From NCBI RefSeq assembly GCF_003369915.1, contig NC_046674.1, positions 1,488,001 through 1,552,000 on the forward strand: 64,000 bases of DNA, written 5' to 3'. Below, piece after piece: positions 12,581 to 21,254 of the stretch. The first letter of the stretch is position 1. Every line of letters begins with the position of its first letter. The position numbers and the translations under genes were made by a program. Origin of the DNA: Drosophila miranda (lineage: Eukaryota; Arthropoda; Insecta; Diptera; Drosophilidae). The notes beneath the pieces were generated by a model. That model searched no databases and was not told the DNA's origin. It saw nothing but the letters and a program-made list of their open reading frames with translations.

Positions 12581-13921
12581 AGCTGTGCTGTGGTTTTACT
12601 ATCCACCCACCCTTCCCCCTACACCCAACCTTGTACTGGGCTTAAAATTTAACGGCTGCTTTCTGCTTGCATCGTGGCGCCCTCATTGCACTGGTGGCGC
12701 TTTAGTGGCGAATTCTGGAACTACATTTGTCTACGCTGTTTTTACATGTTATTTTGCGGAATGTAAGTTCTACATACTAAATGTAACTTCTCATAGTGCT
12801 GCAAAGTTACCAATTTATCAATACTTATCAGCGCCAGTACAGTTTGGTTTGGCGCCATTTTCAAACTTGATTCAAGGAGATTTTATCTCATATGTTATAG
12901 CGATTTCGAGAAGCTACCATTATTCCACCTAGTAGCGGTAGTTCAAGGCCTTATGCAAAACGTTGCCATTGAAAATGCAATTTTGAATTGTCTTTGCCGT
13001 ACAAAAAACACTGTTAATTCGTATAAATGTCTTTATTGGTGTTGCTTTCAAATAGTAATAATAATGGTACTAAAACGTACTACGGCCTACAACGAAAGGA
13101 ATCTATTATTATAGCTGGTAGCATATACGGGGTTTCTTTTTTTTTAGCGAGAATGCCGAAGATATGGGATAACAAAAAAATGTATATATAGTTAAATATG
13201 CGACACTTCAGTTTAAGTTTTAAAAAAGGTTTTATTCTTTCACTTAAACTTAGCGTACATTGGCTAGTTATTTCCCCGACGATGACTGAGGTCTGATGTC
13301 TTGAACGGAATTAACGTTGGTTGAATTCTCCGACGGTGTCGCGGTCCATTTCGAGCGTGAGATTGTTTATGAGGGTTCGAAGCTGAGGGTGTCGTATTGT
13401 TTATAGTATTGTGGGTGCAGGGTAATAGACATAGACAAGGGTATGCGGAGCATGGGCTATAGATGTCACTATATATATTTATTATTTTCTTACTTTTAGT
13501 GACAAATCTTTCCTTCAATCAAAGAGATTTCAATACCAGAAATTTTAACCAAAGAAAATGTGGAATTGGTTCACTATTATAGTGTAGTATGTCCGTAATC
13601 GATCAGTCTCCGACACAAAACGGGTTCTAACACCCACAACTCAGACCGTCGTGTGTCTGCATTTATTTTTGCTTATCTTATCGCGAATATTAAGCGCCTG
13701 CTACTCTCTGGTTTCTGTTTTCTGGTTTCTACTACACATAAATATTTATCTACAGCTGTTTGCCTGGAACACTGTCCAATCGGCGAATCCTACCGCCGCC
13801 AAGCTCTATGCGTTTCGAGCTGAAGCGAGCGGTTTACAAAATTGTTTTAAATTTACGTAATACAAACTAAATTAAGGCCTTAACTAAATTAATAACGAAT
13901 TGGTAGCTCCCCGGTACCCAT
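12581..13921. other. Intergenic interval between ko and DnaJ-1 3' ends
   Basis: Convergent 3' ends of ko (+) and DnaJ-1 (-). The right part should hold the DnaJ-1 3' UTR. A - strand open frame at 13264-13518 has no ATG start and no recognisable domain, although an AATAAA on the - strand (TTTATT at 13231-13236) lies just after its stop. No supported gene. Confidence 0.5.
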
Positions 13922-14986
13922 CTAATTTGGCAGCATCTCCGCCAGCTGGTTCGTCAGGCTGGCCGGCAGTTTGTCCGGGAACTTGATGTCAAAGGCCACT
14001 ATCAGGTCGCCGCGACGCGATGGTTCCTTGGGGAAGGGCAGGCCGCGGCCATTGATACGTCGCGTGGTAGTGGGCTTGATGATTTCGTTGGCTGAGTTCA
14101 CGGGGATGCGGTCACCTTGTAGTGTGGGAACGCTCACCGCTGCCCCGCACAGGGCCTGCTTCAAGCTCACCTGAGCGGTATACCGCAGATCGCTGCCCTC
14201 GCGCTTGAACTGGCCGTGCGGCTTGTCGCGTATGATGAATATGATGTCCGCAGGGACTTTGTTGGGCGCCTGATCGCCCTCCTTGGGGAAGGTGATCTTT
14301 GTGCCCGCCTTCCAGCCCGGCTTCACGGTGATGCTCAGCACCTTTTCCTCTTTGCGCGCATTGCCCGTCTGCGTAATGGACATGCGCGAGATCTTCATCT
14401 TCTTGGTGCAGCCTCTGTCGACCTCCTCCAGAGTCACATACAGGTCATGTTCGATGGGCGGATCCTGCTGCTGCTGGCGCTTCCGACTTGGAGCCTGGGC
14501 ATTGAATGATTGGGAGCGGAAGGCTCCAGCATTGGGATTGAAGCCGCCGAACATATCCTCGGTGGCCATGTTCAGGAAGACCTCATTTGTATTGCTGCAA
14601 GGGACGCCACCGATTCCACCAAACGTGTTGTCGCCACCACCAAAGAACGCGCCGAAGGGATCCGCGGCGCCAAAGAACTGTGCGAAAGTGGCACGTGGAT
14701 CTCCGTGGAACTGATACTGGAACCCGCCGTCGGGCTGGCTCTTGCCATCTGGTCCGGGCATGCCACCCTTCAGCCCCTCCTCGCCGTACTGGTCAAAGAT
14801 GTCGCGCTTCTTCTTGTCCGACAGCACCTCGTACGCCTCGGCGATCTCCTTGAAGCGTTCCTCGGCCTGTGGACTCTTGTTCTTGTCCGGATGGTATTTT
14901 AGTGCCAGCTTGCGATACGCCTTCTTGATTTCATCGTCGTTGGCCTTCTTGTCAATGCCCAGAATCTTGTAGAAGTCCTTGGCCAT
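13922..14986 (-). CDS. DnaJ-1: DnaJ-1 / Hsp40 class II J-domain co-chaperone
   Basis: A 354-residue cytosolic/nuclear Hsp40 that stimulates Hsp70 ATPase and delivers substrates. The N-terminal J domain covers about residues 4-68 with the HPD motif at 32-34. A Gly/Phe-rich linker follows (about 70-130), then the two beta-sandwich substrate-binding domains and dimerisation tail to about 350; there is no Cys-rich zinc domain, so it is the DnaJB type. The CDS is a single exon. A 5' UTR intron is predicted at 15007-15320 (donor GTGAGT, acceptor TTTCAG on the - strand). A TATA box and heat-shock elements lie upstream at 15547-15595. The CDS 3' end (13922-13978) lies outside the duplicated unit, so only this copy keeps the native C-terminus. 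The function matches the well-known heat-inducible fly gene. Confidence 0.95.
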   Translation of the reverse strand: MAKDFYKILGIDKKANDDEIKKAYRKLALKYHPDKNKSPQAEERFKEIAEAYEVLSDKKKRDIFDQYGEEGLKGGMPGPDGKSQPDGGFQYQFHGDPRATFAQFFGAADPFGAFFGGGDNTFGGIGGVPCSNTNEVFLNMATEDMFGGFNPNAGAFRSQSFNAQAPSRKRQQQQDPPIEHDLYVTLEEVDRGCTKKMKISRMSITQTGNARKEEKVLSITVKPGWKAGTKITFPKEGDQAPNKVPADIIFIIRDKPHGQFKREGSDLRYTAQVSLKQALCGAAVSVPTLQGDRIPVNSANEIIKPTTTRRINGRGLPFPKEPSRRGDLIVAFDIKFPDKLPASLTNQLAEMLPN

Positions 14987-15006
14987 CTTGCTCAGTCTTT
15001 TTCAAC

Positions 15007-15320
15007 CTGAAAGCGAACAGAGAATACAGAGAATATTATAGAACATGTGTACTGATTACCACTTCGCTTCGATTGTTTTTTCAATGGAATTTTCTAGAAC
15101 ACCGAGTTGTGCAACGACACAGCCCCTGTGCTTTCGCTTGGGTTGGTGCTGGTGCTGATGTGTTGTCATTTTTCCCCCACGAGCTACGTCGTCCCGCCCC
15201 TGTGCATGTCTCTAATATAATATTCTCCCACACACCACACATCACACACCATACATTAGGCATTTGGGAATGCCATGCGAATATGTTAATTTGAAGTATC
15301 AATTCCATTTTGCTACTCAC
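15007..15320 (-). other. DnaJ-1: Predicted 5' UTR intron of DnaJ-1
   Basis: On the - strand a GTGAGT donor starts at 15320, and a pyrimidine-rich acceptor ending in CAG finishes at 15007, 20 bases before the ATG. The same intron is intact in the duplicate copy (about 22324-22637). Confidence 0.65.
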
Positions 15321-15546
15321 CTAAAATGCTGTTTGCTCTTTGCTAAAACTATTTCCACTTCACTTTTCAATTTTCTTTCTCCTGTTGTACGCGTTTGTAT
15401 TATTTATATATATAACACGTTCTTGAAAATAATAGATGACGTTCTCAATCAATTTTATTTTTTTCTCGTTTGCTGTGTTAGCACACACCCTTGTTGCTCA
15501 GTCGTTTGATAAAATTTTTTTGTTTGTCGCCCGAATATCGCAGGCC

Positions 15547-15554
15547 TTTATATA
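15547..15554 (-). promoter_or_regulatory. DnaJ-1: TATA box of DnaJ-1
   Basis: TATATAAA on the - strand. Transcription would start about 30 bases further along the - strand, near 15515-15525. The segment 15378-15569, which includes this TATA and the predicted start, is missing from the second unit. Confidence 0.7.
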
Positions 15555-15575
15555 GACTTGGTTCCGTCTGCTCGT

Positions 15576-15595
15576 CGAATTTTCTCGATGTTTCT
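15576..15595. promoter_or_regulatory. DnaJ-1: Heat-shock element of DnaJ-1
   Basis: Four contiguous 5-bp HSF units in alternating orientation (read as AGAAA, CATCG, AGAAA, ATTCG on the - strand; the second is imperfect). They lie about 22 bp upstream of the TATA box, the usual position in fly heat-shock genes. Confidence 0.75.
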
Positions 15596-16044
15596 CGCTG
15601 CTTGGAGAACTTAACCCACTTAGGCCCCCTCTTTATATAAACATGTGGACAGCTTGAGTAAACCATGAAAAAATAATACTGTTTGGAAATTCTTCTGATA
15701 CATATATATATATTTTTTTTACTTAACAAAAATAATGACTACAAAATCTTTTACCGGAACTGCGCTCAATTCTTCAAATTTAATTTTTTTTCGTGGAGCT
15801 TATTTTAATACAATGGGTTAATCGGTCTCTGTCCATGAACGGAAATCGTTTCCTCGATTTTGATATTCGACTGAATATTATCAGCTATCTAGGACTGTCA
15901 GCCCTAAGGACATAATTTTCTTCGATAGATGAATCAATTTTGTTCAAGAATAGTCCTATTTAAGGATGTTTTCTTTTTTTGACTGTCTAAAAAAGGTTCA
16001 AGCAAAAGAGTCAACCAAAAATCCGACTAATTCAAAGAAACGGC

Positions 16045-16052
16045 TATCGATA
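16045..16052. promoter_or_regulatory. DRE core element
   Basis: Palindromic TATCGATA, the DREF-binding core found in housekeeping promoters. It is repeated in the second unit at 23169-23176. Which gene it serves is not known. Confidence 0.45.
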
Positions 16053-16193
16053 CTATCGACTGCGCGCCAAAGTGGAATTGCTTGAAAATGAATGAGTGAA
16101 AAGGATACAAATGCACTCCTGTGGAATAAATGATGCAAGGAAGCACTATGTAAGAGAGCGTATGGAAGTTTATCGACGTCAAATATACAGAAA

Positions 16194-16263
16194 GGTATAT
16201 AGTATACCGTAAACGGCTTATCGCCCAAAGTCCGTCTGCCCATCGAAATATCTCGATGTTTCT
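16194..16263 (-). promoter_or_regulatory. Degenerate distal copy of the DnaJ-1 heat-shock promoter
   Basis: A palindromic TATATA-containing segment (16194-16208) is followed by sequence resembling the proximal promoter, including a 20-bp heat-shock-like element at 16244-16263 with four alternating HSF units (one weakened). Spacing and flanks match 15547-15614 closely enough to suggest an old promoter duplication. The second unit keeps it at about 23318-23387. Confidence 0.5.
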
Positions 16264-16385
16264 CGCAGCTTAGAGTTGCTGTGGAATGACAGCGCTGCTA
16301 CAACCGATAAGAAGGCGGGAGTTCTTGAAATACTGACTACTGAAATCTGACTGCACGATGCTATCGACTATCATTGATTGTAATG

Positions 16386-16458
16386 CGGCCACACTTAGGG
16401 ATTGTAGAATGCATGCGCTAGCATGCAAACGTTCTTCTTCTAAGCGCCAACATTTAAA
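16386..16458. repeat. Dispersed repeat with motif-1-like core (copy a)
   Basis: It shares GGYCACACTTAGGGAT, TGTAGAA-like and TTCTAAGCGCCAA blocks with 20017-20081, within the same unit. The core resembles the Drosophila core-promoter motif 1 consensus (YGGTCACACTR). The second unit has it at about 23510-23582. Confidence 0.55.
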
Positions 16459-16847
16459 ACAGTAAGTTCAGGTAAAGTCCATAGGGACAACAGGAAAACA
16501 CTATGTAATATTTAACACAATTCCCTGCATAGTGTTCAATGAGCTAACAGAGAAAGAACCAATGGTCTGCTGTCGTTACAGATGGATGTTAATTAAGCAG
16601 CGAGTTAACAGCGACAAAAAGCGATGTGCGAAAACTATGCTCTTCTTCGCTCTCGCTTTTGCTATGAGATGGGGAGAGATAAGATAAACACAGAAACAAA
16701 GGCCGATTTCAAAGCAGAGCTTTGAGCATGCACTCTTATCGCTCTTCACATACATATGTAAACAATTGTTCGACCACAAGCTTTCGCTCTCCTATTTTGA
16801 AATGAGCTTAGGGGATTTAGTACTTTGAGCTGGCCACGCTGCTGCAT

Positions 16848-16849
<2 letters not shown>

Positions 16850-16884
<35 letters not shown>

Positions 16885-18169
16885 TTTTAAAAACAAACAT
16901 TTTATTTGTCACATGTGGGGCAGACATGTTGTTACATAGAAATTACAGTAAAAAATAAGGGTAAATAAATGCATCCGTTTCGATTGAAATGTTGTTGAAG
17001 CTTCTGAAGCTTTAATAGTTGACAATGTCTTTAACAGCTGCCAGGCAGCGCAGCTTGTCTGGCAGGTAAAATGGCTCAAAAACGTGTGGAAATGGGGTAT
17101 TCCATCCGGTCACTCTCTTAACTGGCGCTTCAAGGTTCAAAAAACACTTGTCTTGAATGTATGCAGCTATCTCAGAGCCAAGTCCTTGGGTAAACGGAGC
17201 TTCATGTGAGATTACAACACGGCCGGTTTTTCTTGCAGAGTTACAAATGGTATTAGTGTCCCAAGGCAAAACTGACACTAAGTCTATAACTTCACAGTCA
17301 ATATTATGTCTTTCTTTTGCCAACTCTGCAACTTCTAAAAGGACATGGACCTGTGTACCCCAGCCAATAAGTGTCACGCCTTTTCCATTCCGTAAAATAT
17401 CCGCTTGGCCTAGCTCAGAGGTGTAATATTCTGTAGGCACATCCTCAACAGCTGCACGATACAATGTTTTTGGTTCAAAAACTATGCAGGGATTTGGGTC
17501 GCGAATGCAGGCTAACAGCAGACCCTTTGCCTTAATCGGTCCACGTGGAACCACAACGCGAAGACCTGGCGTGTGAGCAAAGTATGCTTCAGGACTTTGG
17601 GAATGGTAGAGTGCTCCATGACCCACAGCTCCGCACGGAACCCGAAAAGTTAATGAACCGCAGTCGAAAAGGCCGCCGCTTCGATATCTATATTTAGCGG
17701 CTTCATTCACGATCTGGTCAAAACTTGGAAATATATAATCCGCAAATTGAATTTCAGCAATTGCAGTAGCCCCGGCGTTAGCTACACCGATAGCAAAACC
17801 TGCGATTCCCTGCTCACACAATGGTGAATTAAAAACTCGATCCTTTCCGTATTTATCTCTCAGGTTAACAGAACAACGGAAAACTCCACCAAAGCCCACA
17901 TCCTCTCCAAACAGCAGTGCCGTGCTGTCTTCTTGAAGAGCCAAATCCATGGCATTATTTATTGCGCTAAACATATTCATTTTTTTCGCATTGCCAGATC
18001 CCGCAGCTGTGGGATAATACGTAAAATGTGACCGGGTCATTGAAGGCGGTCTCATTTTTAACCGTAATGTATTAAAACAGGAGCGCGCTGCTTTAGAAAC
18101 TCTCATTTTTTCAAATTTGAATGAGACTAGCTATGTAGACAAACTTAAGTGCAAACTATTGCGTAATTA
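16850..18169 (-). other. Retrocopy insertion with poly(A) tract
   Basis: A segment of about 1.3 kb present only in the first unit; the matching empty site in the second unit is at 23975/23976. Read on the - strand it has a short 5' UTR, an uninterrupted CDS (18106-17012), a 3' UTR with AATAAA near 16901-16906 and a 32-nt A tract (T run at 16850-16881) right at the insertion edge. These are the marks of a processed mRNA copied back into DNA. I could not see a target-site duplication by comparing both edges with the empty site. Confidence 0.85.
17012..18106 (-). CDS. Branched-chain 2-oxoacid dehydrogenase E1 beta subunit, retrogene
   Basis: An intact 364-residue protein of the transketolase-type E1-beta family. 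It would pair with E1-alpha in the mitochondrial BCKDH complex, which decarboxylates the 2-oxo acids from Leu, Ile and Val using thiamine diphosphate. The N-terminus (about 1-22) is Arg-rich without acidic residues, like a mitochondrial presequence. The pyrimidine-binding domain follows, with family landmarks [10 protein letters not shown] and [13 protein letters not shown]. The C-terminal transketolase domain follows, with a GWGTQVH stretch. The length matches the family. No intron, a 32-nt poly(A) tract and absence from the sister unit show origin by retroposition. The parent gene should lie elsewhere with introns. An intact frame means either recent insertion or retained function. A promoter is not obvious; nearby ERH and DnaJ-1 promoter sequence could be co-opted. 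Confidence 0.88.
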   Translation of the reverse strand: MRVSKAARSCFNTLRLKMRPPSMTRSHFTYYPTAAGSGNAKKMNMFSAINNAMDLALQEDSTALLFGEDVGFGGVFRCSVNLRDKYGKDRVFNSPLCEQGIAGFAIGVANAGATAIAEIQFADYIFPSFDQIVNEAAKYRYRSGGLFDCGSLTFRVPCGAVGHGALYHSQSPEAYFAHTPGLRVVVPRGPIKAKGLLLACIRDPNPCIVFEPKTLYRAAVEDVPTEYYTSELGQADILRNGKGVTLIGWGTQVHVLLEVAELAKERHNIDCEVIDLVSVLPWDTNTICNSARKTGRVVISHEAPFTQGLGSEIAAYIQDKCFLNLEAPVKRVTGWNTPFPHVFEPFYLPDKLRCLAAVKDIVNY

Positions 18170-18684
18170 ATCACAGCTTTCTCAGTTCACCCCCGCTCGG
18201 TCCCTCATTCAAAGCGGTCAATAATTAAATCGTGCGTTTAAATTCTAGAGTTGTGCGCGTGCGTCACGCGTTAGGCGTTAAGTCAAGTGCAAAATGAAAC
18301 GCGCTACTGGCAAAAAGTGAGTGAAAGCGCAAATAAGAATAACAAAAATTCAACTCTTTCTGGAATTTAAGTTGGAATAAGTGAGTATATTATATATTCT
18401 ACTATTTATTATATTAAATTTTATGCATATTATATTATATATTACTATGCACTCTAGAAGTTTTAGGAAAGCGATATATTCCCCTCTCTATTGTGATTGA
18501 TTTTAAGCCATATGTAATCGAAATAGTAGGCCCTGTACTGACATTTCATTTTAAATGTCAAATCCCAGCAGGCGTGCACCTCACAGAACTGCAACATCAT
18601 TTCTGACATTCTGTCCAGAAAAAAAGCAGCCTTTTGTGTGTAAAATCTCGTGAAAAGAATAAAAAAAAAATTTTATTATCGAAA
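18170..18684 (+). other. Upstream region / probable 5' UTR of first ERH-family gene
   Basis: AT-rich DNA between the retrocopy and the ERH CDS. A short upstream frame begins with ATG at 18294 and runs into a GTGAGT at 18317 that could be a splice donor; acceptor-like CAGs lie at 18587 and 18618. A spliced 5' leader is therefore possible but unproven. Confidence 0.4.
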
Positions 18685-19032
18685 ATGCCTTGCACAATTC
18701 TTCTACTGGTCCAGCCCGACGAGCGTCTGGGGAAGCGCACCTACTTCCGTTTCCAGAGCATCGAAGACTTGGTGGATCGCGTGTGCGCCATCTACGAGGG
18801 GCTTCTGCAGCGCAAATACCCCGGAATGCCTGTCATACACTACGACATCGCCGAACTGTTCGACTTCATGGACGAGCTGAAGGACATCGTCTGCTTGGTG
18901 CAACAGGAGGGCGCCAGCGAGTACGTGCCGCGCAACACGCAGTGGATCAAGGAGCAGATATTTGTAAAACTGAACACCTTGAAAAAGGAACAAGCCAAAA
19001 AGGACCGCGAATACTCAGAAGAAGATGCATGA
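18685..19032 (+). CDS. Enhancer-of-rudimentary homolog (ERH) family protein, copy 1
   Basis: 115 residues, close to the usual 104 of ERH. Landmarks are the N-terminal TILLLVQP strand, RTYFRF, an amphipathic helix with YDIAELFDFMDEL, the CLVQ strand and a C-terminal WIKEQIFVKL helix, followed by a Lys/Glu-rich tail longer than canonical ERH. ERH is a small dimeric nuclear protein tied to pyrimidine metabolism genetics, splicing and RNA processing. The ATG at 18685 is chosen because it matches the family N-terminus; an in-frame Met codon at 18634 would add 17 unrelated residues. The CDS lacks introns and is diverged from canonical e(r), so this is a paralog, possibly of retroposed origin. AATAAA follows at 19056-19061. 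The coding sequence is identical in the second unit. Confidence 0.88.
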   Translation: MPCTILLLVQPDERLGKRTYFRFQSIEDLVDRVCAIYEGLLQRKYPGMPVIHYDIAELFDFMDELKDIVCLVQQEGASEYVPRNTQWIKEQIFVKLNTLKKEQAKKDREYSEEDA

Positions 19033-19288
19033 AGGATAAACAGTTCGCGGAGAACAATAAAAGACTTTAATTAGAAATAGTTGATATTTTGATTGCAAGG
19101 ATGGGCATAGATGTGCTTGATTAGCAAGGATATAAAAAGCCTAAACCTCCGAAGCTGTCCACCATTTCCAGAGCTTTCCCTCTCTCTCTCGCTCTCCTTC
19201 ATTCTGGACAGCACCACAGCGGGGTTGGGATTTGGATTTTAGTTGGATTTCTCTTCCTCTTGTTCTTGCTGTAGCATTTCTTGCAAGT

Positions 19289-19773
19289 CATGATGCAATT
19301 ATACAAGGTGGTCTCGTCGGGAGCCGAAGTTCGTTCGTGTTGTCCCTTATCGTCAGTGCATGCTTGCTGTTGATGATGAAGGTTGTTCACGGACGATTTT
19401 TTTGATATATTCTTAACCCTTACGTCCCGACAGCAAAAAAATTACATATTGCATATTATATAAATAGCATATAAAAAAAAATATCAGAATTATAAGTAAT
19501 ATTTATATATTATGCAAAAGAAAAATTTTTAATGGCTGCATAAAATTTAAATATTAATATATCAGTAAAATCATTTTATTTTAAAATTTTAAGCCCCACG
19601 GGCCTGTTAAGGGTTAATCAACATCAACATATGCCGTCTCACTCACACTCACTATACTATGTGGCTTTCATTCGCACTTATTGCTAGCATACGTTAAGGG
19701 ACTGACTTTTGCCGACGAGACCGCCTTGTATAATTGCATCATGGACGAGACCACCTTGTATAATTGCATCATG
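19289..19773. repeat. 30-bp element in inverted and direct copies flanking the MITE
   Basis: A 30-bp sequence at 19289-19318 occurs as its exact reverse complement at 19744-19773 and with one mismatch at 19714-19743, where the two copies are head-to-tail. The second unit has the same set at 25095-25124, 25552-25581 and 25582-25611. Because the unit is ten codons long, short open frames on both strands read the same peptide. Confidence 0.85.
19413..19617. mobile_element. piggyBac-like MITE (205 bp)
   Basis: Bounded by TTAA on both sides, with inverted CCCTTA..../....AAGGG ends, a very AT-rich interior and no coding capacity. TTAA target duplication and a terminal CCC are hallmarks of piggyBac transposition. 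It lies between the arms of the 30-bp inverted repeat. A related copy with an internal indel is at 25219-25455. Confidence 0.65.
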
Positions 19774-20016
19774 TTGCAAGTTGTGTGTCTCTTTCCTTGT
19801 CTCGTGTGTCAGACATTTGACAGTTGTTTTTGCCACCCGGCGAGAAACAACTATAAAATGCAACATCGAATATATTCAGCGATACAGCAATATGTGAACA
19901 GGTGGGGTGAGTGTTTTGCTATTATATTTTTCAATATTAATAATATTTGAATTTGAATTTAATTTGCTGTGTACTAGCGATACCTGTTAAGACGATTATC
20001 ATCGACTGTATGGTTT

Positions 20017-20081
20017 GTGGTCACACTTAGGGATGGTAGAAAGCATACAATGTTTTCGATGTTTCTAAGCGCCAAATTTAA
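20017..20081. repeat. Dispersed repeat with motif-1-like core (copy b)
   Basis: Diverged partner of 16386-16458, sharing the TGTGGTCACACTTAGGGAT core and the TTCTAAGCGCCAA block. The second unit has it at about 25855-25919. Confidence 0.55.
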
Positions 20082-21254
20082 ACTGAAATTCAAAATCAGA
20101 AAAGTTCTGAATTATTTGAAGCTATTTGTTTTTCTTTTTGTTATGGTTCGTTGGATGAAATTTAGTGGAAAGAGTGTTTGGTAAAGTGAAAGAGTGTTGT
20201 GGGGTAGAGAGCTCAGATAAGAGAAGTTTTCAAATGCTTTGAGTGTTTGTTACATCATTGCACCTGTCTTCCAGGCTAAGTAGCCAGCAAAAGGACGAAC
20301 TTTTTGCCAGCCTAAACTCTATTTTCATTTATCCACAAGTTTGTCCGCTCCTTCGTAATTGTTTGCCATATTTTATTAAGTGCTTGAAGTTGGCTTAAAA
20401 TAAACACGATAAACTCTCTCCCGGAAGTGAAGTGAAGTGAAGTAGAACCTGTCGCTCATCCGCATCCGCTCCGCTCCCTTTGCTGTGGACACCGCTTGTT
20501 GAAAACATTCCGTGCTTCTTTGACACTTTGGTAAGCCCCCTCTCAACTACCACGCCCACTGGTACTGCCACCGCTACTGGCAACCTCTCTCTAAAGCCAT
20601 TTTCTAATGTCTCTGTTCGGAAAATTTGTCGTTTGCACTGGGCAAATGTTTACTTATGTATTTCTTTCGGTCCTGGGCACCCGTGCCCCTTCGTGCGGAT
20701 GGCGTGGAGGTGTTAAATGGCGCCGACTTTAACTCTGGCAAATATTTCCTGTGGTAAACTTTTTGCTGGCTTTTTTACTTTTGTTTAATTTGTTTTGGTT
20801 TTTGCATTTTATCGCCAACTTAATTGACTGGGAGGAGGGGCAAGGTGTCGAGTGATGAATCGAGGGGACAGCGTCACAAATATTCTGCCATTCACCGATT
20901 CCATTCTGATGCCGATGTCGTTGCCAGGGGGTTATGGGCTATAAAAAGTCGGATCGACGCACACACGGTTATCGCTCATACATTTCCATTCATTAGACAG
21001 GGGACAGGACTGATGACAGTGGCTGTTTGACAATAACTATGCCCATGGCCCTAGCTGCCACGCCCCATCCAGGCAATTTGTAACGCCTTTTGCTGTCATC
21101 TCTCCTGTCGGAGCGTAGAATGGTATCCATAAAAGTCTCTGTCCCAGTGTCCCAGTCGCCCAGTCTCCAAATTTCGGCAAATTGTTCCCGTTTATTTCGC
21201 CTGATAATGTCTCAATAAAATCTGTTCGGGCGGCTAGATACTATATCTTGAAGG

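Larger units (their letters stand above)
19033..21254. other. Noncoding region of tandem unit 1
   Basis: Contains the ERH 3' UTR, an inverted/direct 30-bp repeat set, a piggyBac-like MITE (19413-19617) and a dispersed motif-1-like repeat (20017-20081). Open frames of 60-90 codons are present but have no family signature. Confidence 0.55.
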
